DNA of 27,033 bases from a virus (IMGVR_UViG_3300034103_000544:1-27033); one strand, 5' to 3'; numbered from the stretch's first letter, positions 9,125-14,364 are shown. The notes: generated by a model not told the origin, from the letters alone. Program-made: numbers and translations.

Positions 9125-9334
9125 TTAATCCTCATCATACACCACACTAATAGGTGTGATGACTACCCAAGATCCTTTTCTACCCATATTCCTATCATAT
9201 ATAAACCTGATGACATTGCCACCATGTTCTATATCTGCATCCATATGTTCAGTAAGCTGCTTATTTTTATGCAAGTGATTTACTGTAGTATACAACTCAT
9301 TGAGTTGGCTTGCATTTATCTCTATTCTTTTCAT
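9125..9334 (-). CDS. Hypothetical small protein (69 aa)
   Basis: I do not recognise this 69-residue protein. It has an N-terminal helix (NASQLNELYTTVNHLHKNKQ) and a C-terminal strand-rich part containing RKGSWVVITPISVVYD. It starts inside the end of the upstream 74-residue gene (38 nt overlap), like other genes of this compact minus-strand operon. No membrane segment or metal motif is visible. Confidence 0.6.
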   Translation of the reverse strand: MKRIEINASQLNELYTTVNHLHKNKQLTEHMDADIEHGGNVIRFIYDRNMGRKGSWVVITPISVVYDED

Positions 9335-9521
9335 GTCTATCTAAAGTTTTATTATATCCAGCCCTTACTCTATCATTAGGTAAAGTCCAAATCTCACCAT
9401 TATCCATAAATACAGTCCAATATAAATGATGCTCTAATCCATGGTTTTCAACAAAGTGAGCTAACCCATAGGCATTCAGTTCTGGAATGTATAACCATAA
9501 TGGTGGATTTAGTTGTATCAT
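9297..9521 (-). CDS. Conserved phage-type hypothetical protein (74 aa)
   Basis: A 74-residue protein with the pattern LNPPLWLYIPE, then YGLAHFVENHG, YWTVFMDNGEIWTLPND and VRAGYN. From memory, this resembles a small family common in large phages (LNPPL, a D/H-x-G turn, W-x-x-F-x-D/T-G-E-x-W, then N-x-x-V-R-A) whose function is unknown. It begins at an ATGA overlap with a short gene just upstream and overlaps the next gene by 38 nt. The clustered aromatic residues suggest a compact beta fold. Confidence 0.65.
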   Translation of the reverse strand: MIQLNPPLWLYIPELNAYGLAHFVENHGLEHHLYWTVFMDNGEIWTLPNDRVRAGYNKTLDRHEKNRDKCKPTQ

Positions 9522-9685
9522 TTTTCTTTAACTGTATTAACTATCAAATCTCTTTCTTGTGGAGTTAGATCTTTCATTAATTTATAATGGTCTACTTCCC
9601 TAATAATAGTTTGCAATTGATAGAAGTTAATTTTACCTTGAGCCAGATATATATTTAACTGCTGTCTAACAGTATTCTTGTTCAT
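9518..9685 (-). CDS. Short hypothetical protein (55 aa)
   Basis: A short frame on the minus strand from ATG at 9683-9685 to TGA at 9518-9520, encoding 55 residues that begin MNKNTVRQQLNIYLAQGKIN. It is flanked on both sides by 4-nt ATGA overlaps: its ATG overlaps the stop of the GroES-like gene, and its stop overlaps the ATG of the 74-residue gene. The product is predicted to be fully helical (QLQTIIREVDHYKLMKDLTP then QERDLIVNTVKEK). The coupled starts and stops on both sides are strong evidence that it is real. The function is unknown. Confidence 0.7.
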   Translation of the reverse strand: MNKNTVRQQLNIYLAQGKINFYQLQTIIREVDHYKLMKDLTPQERDLIVNTVKEK

Positions 9686-10005
9686 CACATTTTAACAGGA
9701 GGCTCAATAATGTTTGGTAGACACTTACAGCAAATATCAGCTTCTCTAAACATTTGATACTTGTGTTTTACACCATCAGATGTTTTACCTTGAAAAGATG
9801 TAGGAATAGAATGAGGAAAAAACATAACTGTATCTCCTACTTTATAAAGTTCAACATCTTTACCAACGGCTATAATGATATCTCCATTATAGTCATCTAA
9901 TTCAAAATTCTGCATTCCATCAGGAAGGTAAACTCCAGTAGATGTTTTTACTGCTTCCTTGTACTCAATTAAAATACCCTTAGGGTGTGGTTCATACATA
10001 ATCAT
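9685..10005 (-). CDS. GroES/Cpn10-like co-chaperonin
   Basis: A 106-residue protein with the order of elements seen in GroES-type co-chaperonins: PHPKGILIEYKEA, then STGVYLPD, GDIIIAVGKDVELYKVGDTV and the terminal READIC. Compare the family's RVLVKxxE, GGIxLPD, GxVxAVG, VGDxVLF and RExDIL. Co-chaperonins form a heptameric lid on GroEL; phages encode their own (T4 gp31 and others) to fold capsid protein. A mobile-loop-like segment lies around residues 19-33. It is the first gene of the minus-strand late block, followed by head genes, which suits a role in MCP folding. A TACATTTG promoter element is 17 nt upstream. I see no phage GroEL, so it would work with the host chaperonin. Confidence 0.75.
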   Translation of the reverse strand: MIMYEPHPKGILIEYKEAVKTSTGVYLPDGMQNFELDDYNGDIIIAVGKDVELYKVGDTVMFFPHSIPTSFQGKTSDGVKHKYQMFREADICCKCLPNIIEPPVKM

Positions 10006-10021
10006 ATCTTATAGTTTTTTA

Positions 10022-10029
10022 CAAATGTA
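10022..10029 (-). promoter_or_regulatory. Candidate late promoter -7 element (TACATTTG)
   Basis: The minus strand reads TTTTACATTTGTAAAA, with TAnnTTTG 17 nt before the GroES-like ATG. A TTGC (minus strand of 10048-10051) sits about 18 nt upstream as a possible -33 element. This would start the whole late transcript close to its first gene. Confidence 0.5.
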
Positions 10030-10332
10030 AAACCATAATTTAGATATGCAATAAAAAAAGTTAGATTATAACTTAACTACTTGTTACTGAGTAGGTATAA
10101 TTTTCCCCTTGAGGTTTGAATGTTAATTTTGAATTTCCTGTAGTTGGTTTTTAGCCCCTAGCCTACTCTTTCCCTTACACGTTGGTGGTAGTCCTACAAT
10201 TATATCAAAATCATTTTTGTAACTATCGGAGAAACTTAGTTTACTATTTGCAAACCTTTGATCCAACTTCTAACCCACTTTTACTTATGGGTGGTCTAAC
10301 TTTAAGAGGTGTATTAAAATTAGGTTACATTG

Positions 10333-10340
10333 CAAAGGTA
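10333..10340 (-). promoter_or_regulatory. Candidate leftward host-type promoter (TACCTTTG, TTTG at -33)
   Basis: The minus strand reads TACCTTTG here, with TTTG at 10363-10366 some 22 nt upstream, close to the Bacteroidota -33/-7 arrangement. Transcription from it would give the late block a leader of roughly 320 nt. Confidence 0.4.
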
Positions 10341-10424
10341 AATAAAAATTTTTTATAAAAAACAAAAATGTTTTGTGGGTATGTGAGTGGTGACCTATTC
10401 CTCAATCCCACCCCACCTAAACTT

Positions 10425-10444
10425 TACGGGGGCTGTTCCCCGTA
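10425..10444 (+). promoter_or_regulatory. GC-rich leader hairpin before first plus-strand gene
   Basis: A perfect 7-bp stem, TACGGGG (10425-10431) and CCCCGTA (10438-10444), with loop GCTGTT, ends 16 nt before the ATG at 10461. It is much more GC-rich than its surroundings. It could be an mRNA leader element or a protein-binding site; no T tract follows, so a terminator is unlikely. Confidence 0.5.
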
Positions 10445-10460
10445 CTAAAAATTTAAAGCC

Positions 10461-10700
10461 ATGAGTAAATTAATGCAACTTTCAGTAACACAATTTAAGG
10501 CAGATTTTAAATGCGATGCATTTACAGTATTACGTAACCCTAAAACAGGCAAGCTGTTTGTTAGTACTGACAACGGATTAACATTCCGCTGTCAGGGTAA
10601 CATTTCACTGGCTGCGCCAGTTCAATTTATTGGTGAAGACAAAGATAACCTTTGTCTTGTCAACATTGGACAGGGTGCTGAAGTCCTTGCAACTTTTTAA
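10461..10700 (+). CDS. Hypothetical first plus-strand gene (79 aa)
   Basis: A 79-residue unrecognised protein with beta-rich character (KLMQLSVTQFKADFK, KTGKLFVSTDNGLTFRCQG). It is the first gene right of the divergent region and stands alone, followed by two hairpins. Codon use is less AT-rich than downstream genes (GCG, TGC and CTG codons are present), which could mean strong expression early in infection. Its stop codon lies inside a 9-bp hairpin (TTGCAACTT/AAGTTGCAA). The function is unknown. Confidence 0.7.
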   Translation: MSKLMQLSVTQFKADFKCDAFTVLRNPKTGKLFVSTDNGLTFRCQGNISLAAPVQFIGEDKDNLCLVNIGQGAEVLATF

Positions 10701-10741
10701 GTTGCAATAAAAGAGTGAAGAGCTTAGGCTCTTCCTCTTTT
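10687..10741 (+). terminator. Double hairpin terminator after first plus-strand gene
   Basis: There are two adjacent hairpins. The first is TTGCAACTT (10687-10695), loop TTT, AAGTTGCAA (10699-10707), overlapping the stop codon. The second is AAAAGAG-T-GAAGAGC (10709-10723), loop TTAG, GCTCTTC-CTCTTTT (10728-10741), a 14-bp stem with one bulged T that ends in a T run. The second has the form of an intrinsic terminator and would isolate the first transcript. Confidence 0.75.
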
Positions 10742-10891
10742 AATATATATTGAATTATATATTGACTTAGACATGAAGTTATATGGGTTACTATAACTAC
10801 ATCCACATTATCACCATTTTCCAACTACGTGCTATTGTTGGACTATTATTAAATATATAGCACATAGTTTATTCACTAATTCTCAAATAAA
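10742..10891 (+). promoter_or_regulatory. AT-rich spacer with inverted repeat
   Basis: 150 bases with no gene. They contain AT-rich near-repeats (TATATATTGA twice around 10745-10764) and an inverted repeat, CTACGTGCTAT (10825-10835) and ATAGCACATAG (10857-10867), matching at 10 of 11 positions around a 21-nt loop. It may carry the promoter or an operator for the small membrane-protein genes; I cannot assign a promoter. Confidence 0.35.
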
Positions 10892-11101
10892 ATGCAAACT
10901 TCAGACAAACAAATTCTCCGTATTTTTGTGGTATTACTTATAATGCCAATCATTACAGCATTAATTGGTTCAGGTATGAATCTAATGATTAGCTATGTGT
11001 TCATGACACCATTTAGTGAGATTCAATTATCTCCTGTTTGGTTCTTTCATTGTTTACTTGGCTTATTTTTCACTGTTGCATTGTTAACTGATAATTCTTA
11101 A
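10892..11101 (+). CDS. Small membrane protein (69 aa)
   Basis: A 69-residue protein with two predicted membrane helices: residues about 8-32 (ILRIFVVLLIMPIITALIG) and 46-65 (VWFFHCLLGLFFTVALL). Only short charged ends lie outside the membrane. I recognise no family. It is followed after 4 nt by another two-helix membrane protein, so the pair may form an inner-membrane unit. Small phage membrane proteins of this kind often act in superinfection exclusion or membrane remodelling, but nothing in the sequence decides this. Confidence 0.65.
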   Translation: MQTSDKQILRIFVVLLIMPIITALIGSGMNLMISYVFMTPFSEIQLSPVWFFHCLLGLFFTVALLTDNS

Positions 11102-11105
11102 AAAC

Positions 11106-11291
11106 ATGCTTAGATTTCTTGAAATTCTTTTAAAAGTAATTCTCACCATTGTATTGGTGGGAGTTACTTTGGTAATTATGTCATTTGCTGTTAATGAACC
11201 TGAAATAGCATTAATGCTTGCAGGTATAACATGTTATACAGTATTACCACTATTAATCATTGCAGTTGCAATTGATGTTAAGATTAACTAA
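11106..11291 (+). CDS. Small membrane protein (61 aa)
   Basis: A 61-residue protein with two predicted transmembrane helices (about residues 6-28, LEILLKVILTIVLVGVTLVI, and 34-57, LMLAGITCYTVLPLLIIAVA). It starts 4 nt after the previous membrane-protein gene and probably shares its transcript. I recognise no family. The function is unknown. Confidence 0.65.
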   Translation: MLRFLEILLKVILTIVLVGVTLVIMSFAVNEPEIALMLAGITCYTVLPLLIIAVAIDVKIN

Positions 11292-11361
11292 TCATTTAAA
11301 AACTATTGCTCTGAAGTTCCTATATATTATAGGTTTTGTAAGATGCACAACACTATTTATC

Positions 11362-11631
11362 ATGAAGATATTTGGAATCAAATCAATTAATATCAATGAC
11401 ACTATAGTACACACTTACAGTGTTATGGTTAAAAAGTCACACACTAATATGACTATCATTAATCAGCATGGATTAAAAGCAGTAACAGCTGGCAATAATG
11501 GTAATAGACTTAAATTAACTTTCACATCATTAAATGTAAAAGAATTTGGTGTTGAAGCTGCTAAATTAGGCAAAGTACTCAAAGAAATAGCACAAAATAA
11601 TCTTGATGCTAAATATCATTGGGTTAAATAA
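11362..11631 (+). CDS. Hypothetical protein (89 aa)
   Basis: An unrecognised 89-residue protein starting MKIFGIKSININDTIVHTYS, predicted strand-rich first and helical at the end (FGVEAAKLGKVLKEIAQN). I chose the ATG at 11362. The frame can be extended to 11260, but the extension overlaps the membrane-protein gene and reads through the inverted repeat CCTATA-TAT-TATAGG (11319-11333). The gene is followed within 6 nt by a strong hairpin. The function is unknown. Confidence 0.55.
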   Translation: MKIFGIKSININDTIVHTYSVMVKKSHTNMTIINQHGLKAVTAGNNGNRLKLTFTSLNVKEFGVEAAKLGKVLKEIAQNNLDAKYHWVK

Positions 11632-11636
11632 TATGG

Positions 11637-11685
11637 CAGGTACGGAAAGCATCCACTTTATAGTGGCTCTGCTTTCTCCTGTTTT
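11637..11685 (+). terminator. Three-tier hairpin with T tract (terminator or 5' domain of RNA)
   Basis: Stacked helices CAGG (11637-11640)/CCTG (11678-11681), GAAAGCA (11645-11651)/TGCTTTC (11670-11676) and CCAC (11653-11656)/GTGG (11663-11666), loop TTTATA, followed by TTTT. It lies 5 nt after the stop of the 89-residue gene. It could terminate that transcript or be the first domain of the structured region that follows. Confidence 0.6.
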
Positions 11686-12112
11686 AAGTATAATACAATG
11701 TGTTGAGGTGTGAGGCTATACAGCTATACTCAATGCATTGTATTTTGTTAATGCACCACAACTCACGTAGATATATATAAAACTACCTAATTAACTAAAG
11801 ATGGAGATATCAAATTCTCTTATTGCTTGTGAAAACTTGCAGTATCTTCTAAATCTAGGATATTAGTTAATTAGTTCCAAAGGGTGAGCAATTGTAATAA
11901 TGAGTGACAAATCTTGCACCAACCTCTTCCAGGTATAATGCTAAGAACTCTATCAGTGAAATTCTGTATTACAACTGAGTTGCAGATGGGCAAAAAAACA
12001 ACAAGAACAAGCAGGGGTTAGTATAAAACGTATGTTATACTATGTAACCATTGGATTTCACCTACCTGCAAATGGGTGCCACTTGTTATTATTTCTTTGT
12101 ATTAGTTGTAAT
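11637..12112 (+). ncRNA. Structured non-coding RNA candidate, class unknown
   Basis: About 480 bases without a convincing gene but with many consistent helices. Besides the 5' hairpin there are: ATACAATG (11693-11700)/CATTGTAT (11736-11743) with inner TTGAG/CTCAA; a perfect 12-bp stem CTAATTAACTAA (11787-11798)/TTAGTTAATTAG (11863-11874); and a 3' domain closed by ATTACAACTGA (11968-11978)/TTAGTTGTAAT (12102-12112). Nested inside the last are AACAA/TTGTT (12006-12010, 12083-12087), GCAGG/CCTGC (12011-12015, 12065-12069), GGTTA/TAACC (12016-12020, 12045-12049) and GTATAA/TTATAC (12021-12026, 12035-12040). Five nested helices are hard to explain by chance. Size and phage context recall large phage RNAs such as GOLLD or ROOL, but I cannot match it to either. 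Confidence 0.55.
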
Positions 12113-12228
12113 GGTAAAAAGTAATCTGTCAAGCGTGACTTATGAAATCTATCTCACTGGAGTTAACCAGTATAGACCATTGCAACTATACAAAGATTTT
12201 CTCTCGTAACCAATTAAACTTAAATATA

Positions 12229-12474
12229 ATGACCAAATTAGAAGCAATGTCTCAAACTAGTAAACGGTTTACTAATCTAATAGATGGTAATATATTACCA
12301 AGTGCAAGTGTATTAGCTATAATTAATTACTACGAGTTTTTAATTGACAGTAATTCTGCTGAAATTAAATATCAATCGAATATTGAAGCAAGTTTTGCTG
12401 AAGCAGAGATTGAAGAACAGCTTAGTGAAGCTGACTATTGGGATGGAGATGAATCAGATAAATTCTTACAATAA
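12229..12474 (+). CDS. Hypothetical acidic protein (81 aa)
   Basis: An unrecognised 81-residue protein starting MTKLEAMSQTSKRFTNLIDG, helical with a strongly acidic C-terminal third (EIEEQLSEADYWDGDESD). I prefer the ATG at 12229, preceded by an AT-rich leader (AATTAAACTTAAATATA) like that of the next genes. The frame also allows an ATG at 12142 (110 residues), but the extra segment reads unlike a phage protein and abuts the structured RNA region. The function is unknown. Confidence 0.55.
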   Translation: MTKLEAMSQTSKRFTNLIDGNILPSASVLAIINYYEFLIDSNSAEIKYQSNIEASFAEAEIEEQLSEADYWDGDESDKFLQ

Positions 12475-12496
12475 TTATTAACTAAAAACAATTAAA

Positions 12497-12631
12497 ATGA
12501 AAGAAGCAATTTCAATTTTCGTAGTAATGTGTATAGTAGCTGCAATGACTAGCTGTGCATCAAAAAAACATCATCATTGCAAAGGGTTATCAGCTCACCC
12601 TAATTATAAAACGAGCTGGTCTAAACACTAA
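12497..12631 (+). CDS. Tiny lipoprotein (44 aa)
   Basis: A short frame (ATG 12497, TAA 12629-12631) encoding 44 residues. It has a basic/acidic start (MKEA), a hydrophobic run (ISIFVVMCIVAA) and a lipobox-like MTSC with Cys20, followed by ASKKHHHCK. The pattern fits a lipoprotein processed by signal peptidase II at Cys20, leaving a mature peptide of about 25 residues with a His/Lys cluster. The leader AAAAACAATTAAA matches neighbouring genes. Phage lipoproteins often block receptors against superinfection; that role is inferred. The charged residue at position 3 is acidic, which weakens the signal slightly. Confidence 0.65.
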   Translation: MKEAISIFVVMCIVAAMTSCASKKHHHCKGLSAHPNYKTSWSKH

Positions 12632-12636
12632 AACCT

Positions 12637-12882
12637 ATGTATATAGGAGAAATAGTAAGCATTGGTAATTCACATTTTGTGTATCTACCATCAGTACCAT
12701 TCAAACAAAAAGTGTATCCAATATCAAGTATATCAGCAATGAATATACTTGATAATCAGGATAGCAGAATTGTTGAAGTAGAACTGATATCAAAACATGA
12801 AGAACTGGATGAGCAACCAGAATATACTGCTCGTATTATTAATCCTTTAAATCCTACAGAAAATGAGAAAGACTCTCAGTAG
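12637..12882 (+). CDS. Hypothetical protein (81 aa)
   Basis: An 81-residue unrecognised protein, beta-rich (GEIVSIGNSHFVYLPS, VYPISSISAMNI) with an acidic tail. It ends with TAG, one of the genes showing that TAG is a true stop here. It overlaps the Myb/SANT-like gene by 20 nt and starts 5 nt after the tiny lipoprotein gene, so it is part of a packed operon. The function is unknown. Confidence 0.65.
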   Translation: MYIGEIVSIGNSHFVYLPSVPFKQKVYPISSISAMNILDNQDSRIVEVELISKHEELDEQPEYTARIINPLNPTENEKDSQ

Positions 12883-13135
12883 AAATGCATGGTCAGAAAA
12901 AGAAGACCAAACACTATTAAAAATAGTAAAGCAATATGACCAATACATATTAGAGTATGGTCTAAATATGGCTTCTAATAAACTGCATAGAAGCTTAAGT
13001 GCTATAAGGCAGCGTTATTATAAACTGTGTGCTAAACAGAATGAAGAATTATTAAAACGTCAATTTATTGATGCTGTAACATCAAGTGATTTTAAGATTG
13101 TTAAACGTAAAAACCAATTTATTGTAACACTATGA
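12863..13135 (+). CDS. Myb/SANT-like DNA-binding protein
   Basis: A 90-residue protein whose first 60 residues fit a Myb/SANT helix-turn-helix repeat: WSEKEDQTLLKIVKQYDQ, then a second helix, then RSLSAIRQRYYKL as the recognition helix, with aromatic core residues Trp10 and Tyr53. Such domains bind double-stranded DNA, and phage members are thought to be small regulators. A basic tail (FKIVKRKNQFIVTL) follows. Its location just upstream of replication genes suits an early or middle transcription regulator, though the target is unknown. Its stop overlaps the next start as ATGA. Confidence 0.6.
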   Translation: MRKTLSRNAWSEKEDQTLLKIVKQYDQYILEYGLNMASNKLHRSLSAIRQRYYKLCAKQNEELLKRQFIDAVTSSDFKIVKRKNQFIVTL

Positions 13136-13227
13136 CAAGATTAATTAGAAGGCATCCACTTGCTACAATATCAATATTGTATTTATTAGTAACTCTAATC
13201 TTTTGTATTTATGCAAACACCTTTTGA
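13132..13227 (+). CDS. Very short membrane peptide (31 aa)
   Basis: A 31-residue frame starting in an ATGA overlap with the Myb/SANT-like gene. It begins MTRLIRRHPLAT, followed by one hydrophobic helix (ISILYLLVTLIFCIYA). The positive N-terminus predicts that end stays in the cytoplasm. The ATGA coupling and the clear membrane segment support it, but at this length it stays tentative. Confidence 0.5.
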   Translation: MTRLIRRHPLATISILYLLVTLIFCIYANTF

Positions 13228-13384
13228 AAGGTTAAGAATAAAATTAAGCTCTCTGGTTAATAAAAAATCAGAGAGCACATTTATCTCAAAACCAATGAAA
13301 CTAACAAAAATTAAAGCCTATAATGATAATTTAGACTTTAATTCTCAAGCTATTCACATTTTCAAACAAATTAAAAACTTATGA
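13211..13384 (+). CDS. Short hypothetical protein (57 aa, start uncertain)
   Basis: A 57-residue frame starting MQTPFERLRIKLSSLV that ends in ATGA shared with the next gene. It is basic and partly helical. A shorter version from the ATG at 13295 (29 residues, MKLTKIKAYND) is possible, because a strong 8-bp hairpin lies inside the longer frame at 13248-13276. I cannot choose between the two. The end coupled to the downstream start favours some translation here. Confidence 0.4.
   Translation: MQTPFERLRIKLSSLVNKKSESTFISKPMKLTKIKAYNDNLDFNSQAIHIFKQIKNL
13248..13276 (+). other. 8-bp perfect hairpin inside small ORF
   Basis: GCTCTCTG (13248-13255) and CAGAGAGC (13269-13276) form a perfect stem with a 13-nt loop, GTTAATAAAAAAT. 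Only ACATTTAT follows, so it is a weak terminator at best. It could be an attenuator or a translation-control structure for the gene starting at 13295 or 13381. Confidence 0.5.
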
Positions 13385-13629
13385 GCAATTTCACAATGCC
13401 AGTACGCTGGAACAATTATGATATGACAGAAATAGATATTCTGCATAAAAACTTACAGATGAACTTTATGTGGTCTGATTATTATATTACTAATGGTAAT
13501 GTGGTTATGTTTAACCAATGCCAACAGGATATTAATAACATTAGACTTGAAATTAAAAAGATTAAAGAGAAACAACAACTCCGTAATAACAACAAAAACA
13601 ATCAAAAACAATTTAAAAACAAAAACTAA
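13381..13629 (+). CDS. Hypothetical protein (82 aa)
   Basis: An unrecognised 82-residue protein. The first 50 residues contain several aromatics (VRWNNYDMTEIDILHKNLQM and FMWSDYYITN). The last ~30 residues are a basic, Asn/Gln/Lys-rich low-complexity helix or tail. It starts in an ATGA overlap and is followed by the ssDNA-binding candidate after 12 nt. The function is unknown. Confidence 0.6.
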   Translation: MSNFTMPVRWNNYDMTEIDILHKNLQMNFMWSDYYITNGNVVMFNQCQQDINNIRLEIKKIKEKQQLRNNNKNNQKQFKNKN

Positions 13630-13641
13630 AATTTAGAAAAC

Positions 13642-14127
13642 ATGAGTAATGTAATCATTAAAACAGCAGAATCAGAAATTAAGAATGACAAAAATGGTCG
13701 TAAATACAAAACAGTATCTTTTGGAGAAGTTAAGTATATTGACACACCATTTGGTAAAATGCTAGTACCTGCAACACAGGCTAGAACAACAAAAACAAAT
13801 TGCTATGAGCTTAACTATTTGGGTAAACCAGATTCAGGTTACTCTGATGCATTGTTCAACTCAGCTAATCCAACCAATGGAGGTTGGTTCATGGGGTCTA
13901 TTGAGACACGTGAAGTTATGCCATATGACATTACAGCTGCTGATGGTTCAGTTAGAACAGTAAATACTTACACAACTGTTGTGTTTAGTGATACTGATTC
14001 TCCTGCACATGAAAACGCAGTTAAGTCTGCATTTGCATCTAAAGGTCATGAAGTAATGACTGGTAATGTTAGTGTAAACAAAACTGCATCTGCTTTAGAA
14101 GCACTTCGTGCTGAAATTGGTGGATAA
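13642..14127 (+). CDS. Candidate single-stranded-DNA-binding protein
   Basis: A 161-residue protein, strand-rich over residues 15-125 (GRKYKTVSFGEVKYIDTPFG, TNCYELNYLGKPDSG, VNTYTTVVFSDTDS) with a helical C-terminus. The size, predicted beta-barrel character and less AT-biased codon use (an abundant protein) suit a phage OB-fold ssDNA-binding protein, which would coat replication intermediates near the polymerase and helicases. I see no acidic SSB tail and no clear motif, so the name is inference. It is the last gene of its transcript, followed by a strong terminator. Confidence 0.4.
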   Translation: MSNVIIKTAESEIKNDKNGRKYKTVSFGEVKYIDTPFGKMLVPATQARTTKTNCYELNYLGKPDSGYSDALFNSANPTNGGWFMGSIETREVMPYDITAADGSVRTVNTYTTVVFSDTDSPAHENAVKSAFASKGHEVMTGNVSVNKTASALEALRAEIGG

Positions 14128-14129
14128 TT

Positions 14130-14177
14130 ATTAATGAGTTGTTGTCATTAATGGGGGTGTAATAGCCCCCATTTTTA
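14130..14177 (+). terminator. Intrinsic terminator with overlapping alternative stem
   Basis: ATGGGGG (14151-14157), loop TGTAATAG, CCCCCAT (14166-14172) followed by TTTTATT is a classic intrinsic terminator. A second stem, ATTAATG (14130-14136)/CATTAAT (14146-14152), shares two bases with the first. It closes the operon ending with the ssDNA-binding candidate and separates it from the RNA operon. Confidence 0.85.
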
Positions 14178-14186
14178 TTAAAAAAA

Positions 14187-14257
14187 CCATATAACCTATT
14201 TTAAACATAAAACTAAACAGTTTTACATCGACAAAATAAATGTTAGTTTTTATATGG
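14187..14257 (+). repeat. Long imperfect inverted repeat upstream of tRNA
   Basis: CCATATA (14187-14193) pairs with TATATGG (14251-14257), and inside it AAAACTAAACA (14209-14219) pairs with TGTTAGTTTT (14241-14250) with one bulged A. The two right arms are contiguous; a 15-nt bulge separates the left arms. It lies between the terminator and the tRNA and could be an RNA leader, a promoter-associated site or a processing signal. No promoter consensus is visible in 14178-14290. Confidence 0.45.
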
Positions 14258-14290
14258 CTTTCTAATATTTATTTTTTAATTTTACATATT

Positions 14291-14364
14291 GGTTCTGTAG
14301 CTCAGCTGGATAGAGCAACAGCCTTCTAAGCTGTGGGTCTTTGGTTCGAATCCAAACAGGATCA
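14291..14364 (+). tRNA. tRNA-Arg (anticodon UCU)
   Basis: A full cloverleaf is visible. The acceptor GGTTCTG pairs with CAGGATC, allowing two G-U pairs. The D arm is GCTC-AGCTGGATA-GAGC and the anticodon arm is ACAGC-CTTCTAA-GCTGT with anticodon TCT. The variable loop is short and the T arm is TTTGG-TTCGAAT-CCAAA. The discriminator is A and CCA is not encoded. It reads AGA/AGG, the dominant arginine codons in the plus-strand genes. It lies 8 nt before the tmRNA and was probably transcribed with it. Confidence 0.95.

Larger units (their letters stand above)
10006..10460. promoter_or_regulatory. Divergent early/late intergenic control region
   Basis: About 455 bases without a convincing gene separate the minus-strand late block from the plus-strand block. 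It holds the TACATTTG element near the GroES-like gene and a second host-like minus-strand element (TACCTTTG, 10333-10340). It also has a short inverted repeat, ACCCA-10 nt-TGGGT, near 10274-10293, and a GC-rich 7-bp hairpin before the first plus-strand gene. Local composition is richer in C and G than the surrounding genes. I do not see a Bacteroidota-type promoter facing right, so plus-strand transcription may start from a phage-specific promoter. Confidence 0.55.

Noticed and set aside
11260-11361. Longer N-terminus for the 89-residue protein (start at 11260)
   Set aside because: The extension overlaps the membrane-protein gene, reads through an inverted repeat, and looks like out-of-frame sequence; ATG at 11362 fits better.
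11632-12141. Group I intron or coding region in the gene-free stretch
   Set aside because: I could not find the conserved P, Q, R and S core segments of group I introns, and no split gene flanks it. The best short frame (21 codons at 11801-11866, MEISNSLIACENLQYLLNLG...) lies within the 12-bp stem region and is too short to support.
12142-12228. Longer N-terminus for the 81-residue protein (start at 12142)
   Set aside because: The extra 29 residues read unlike phage protein and abut the structured RNA; ATG at 12229 has the usual AT-rich leader.
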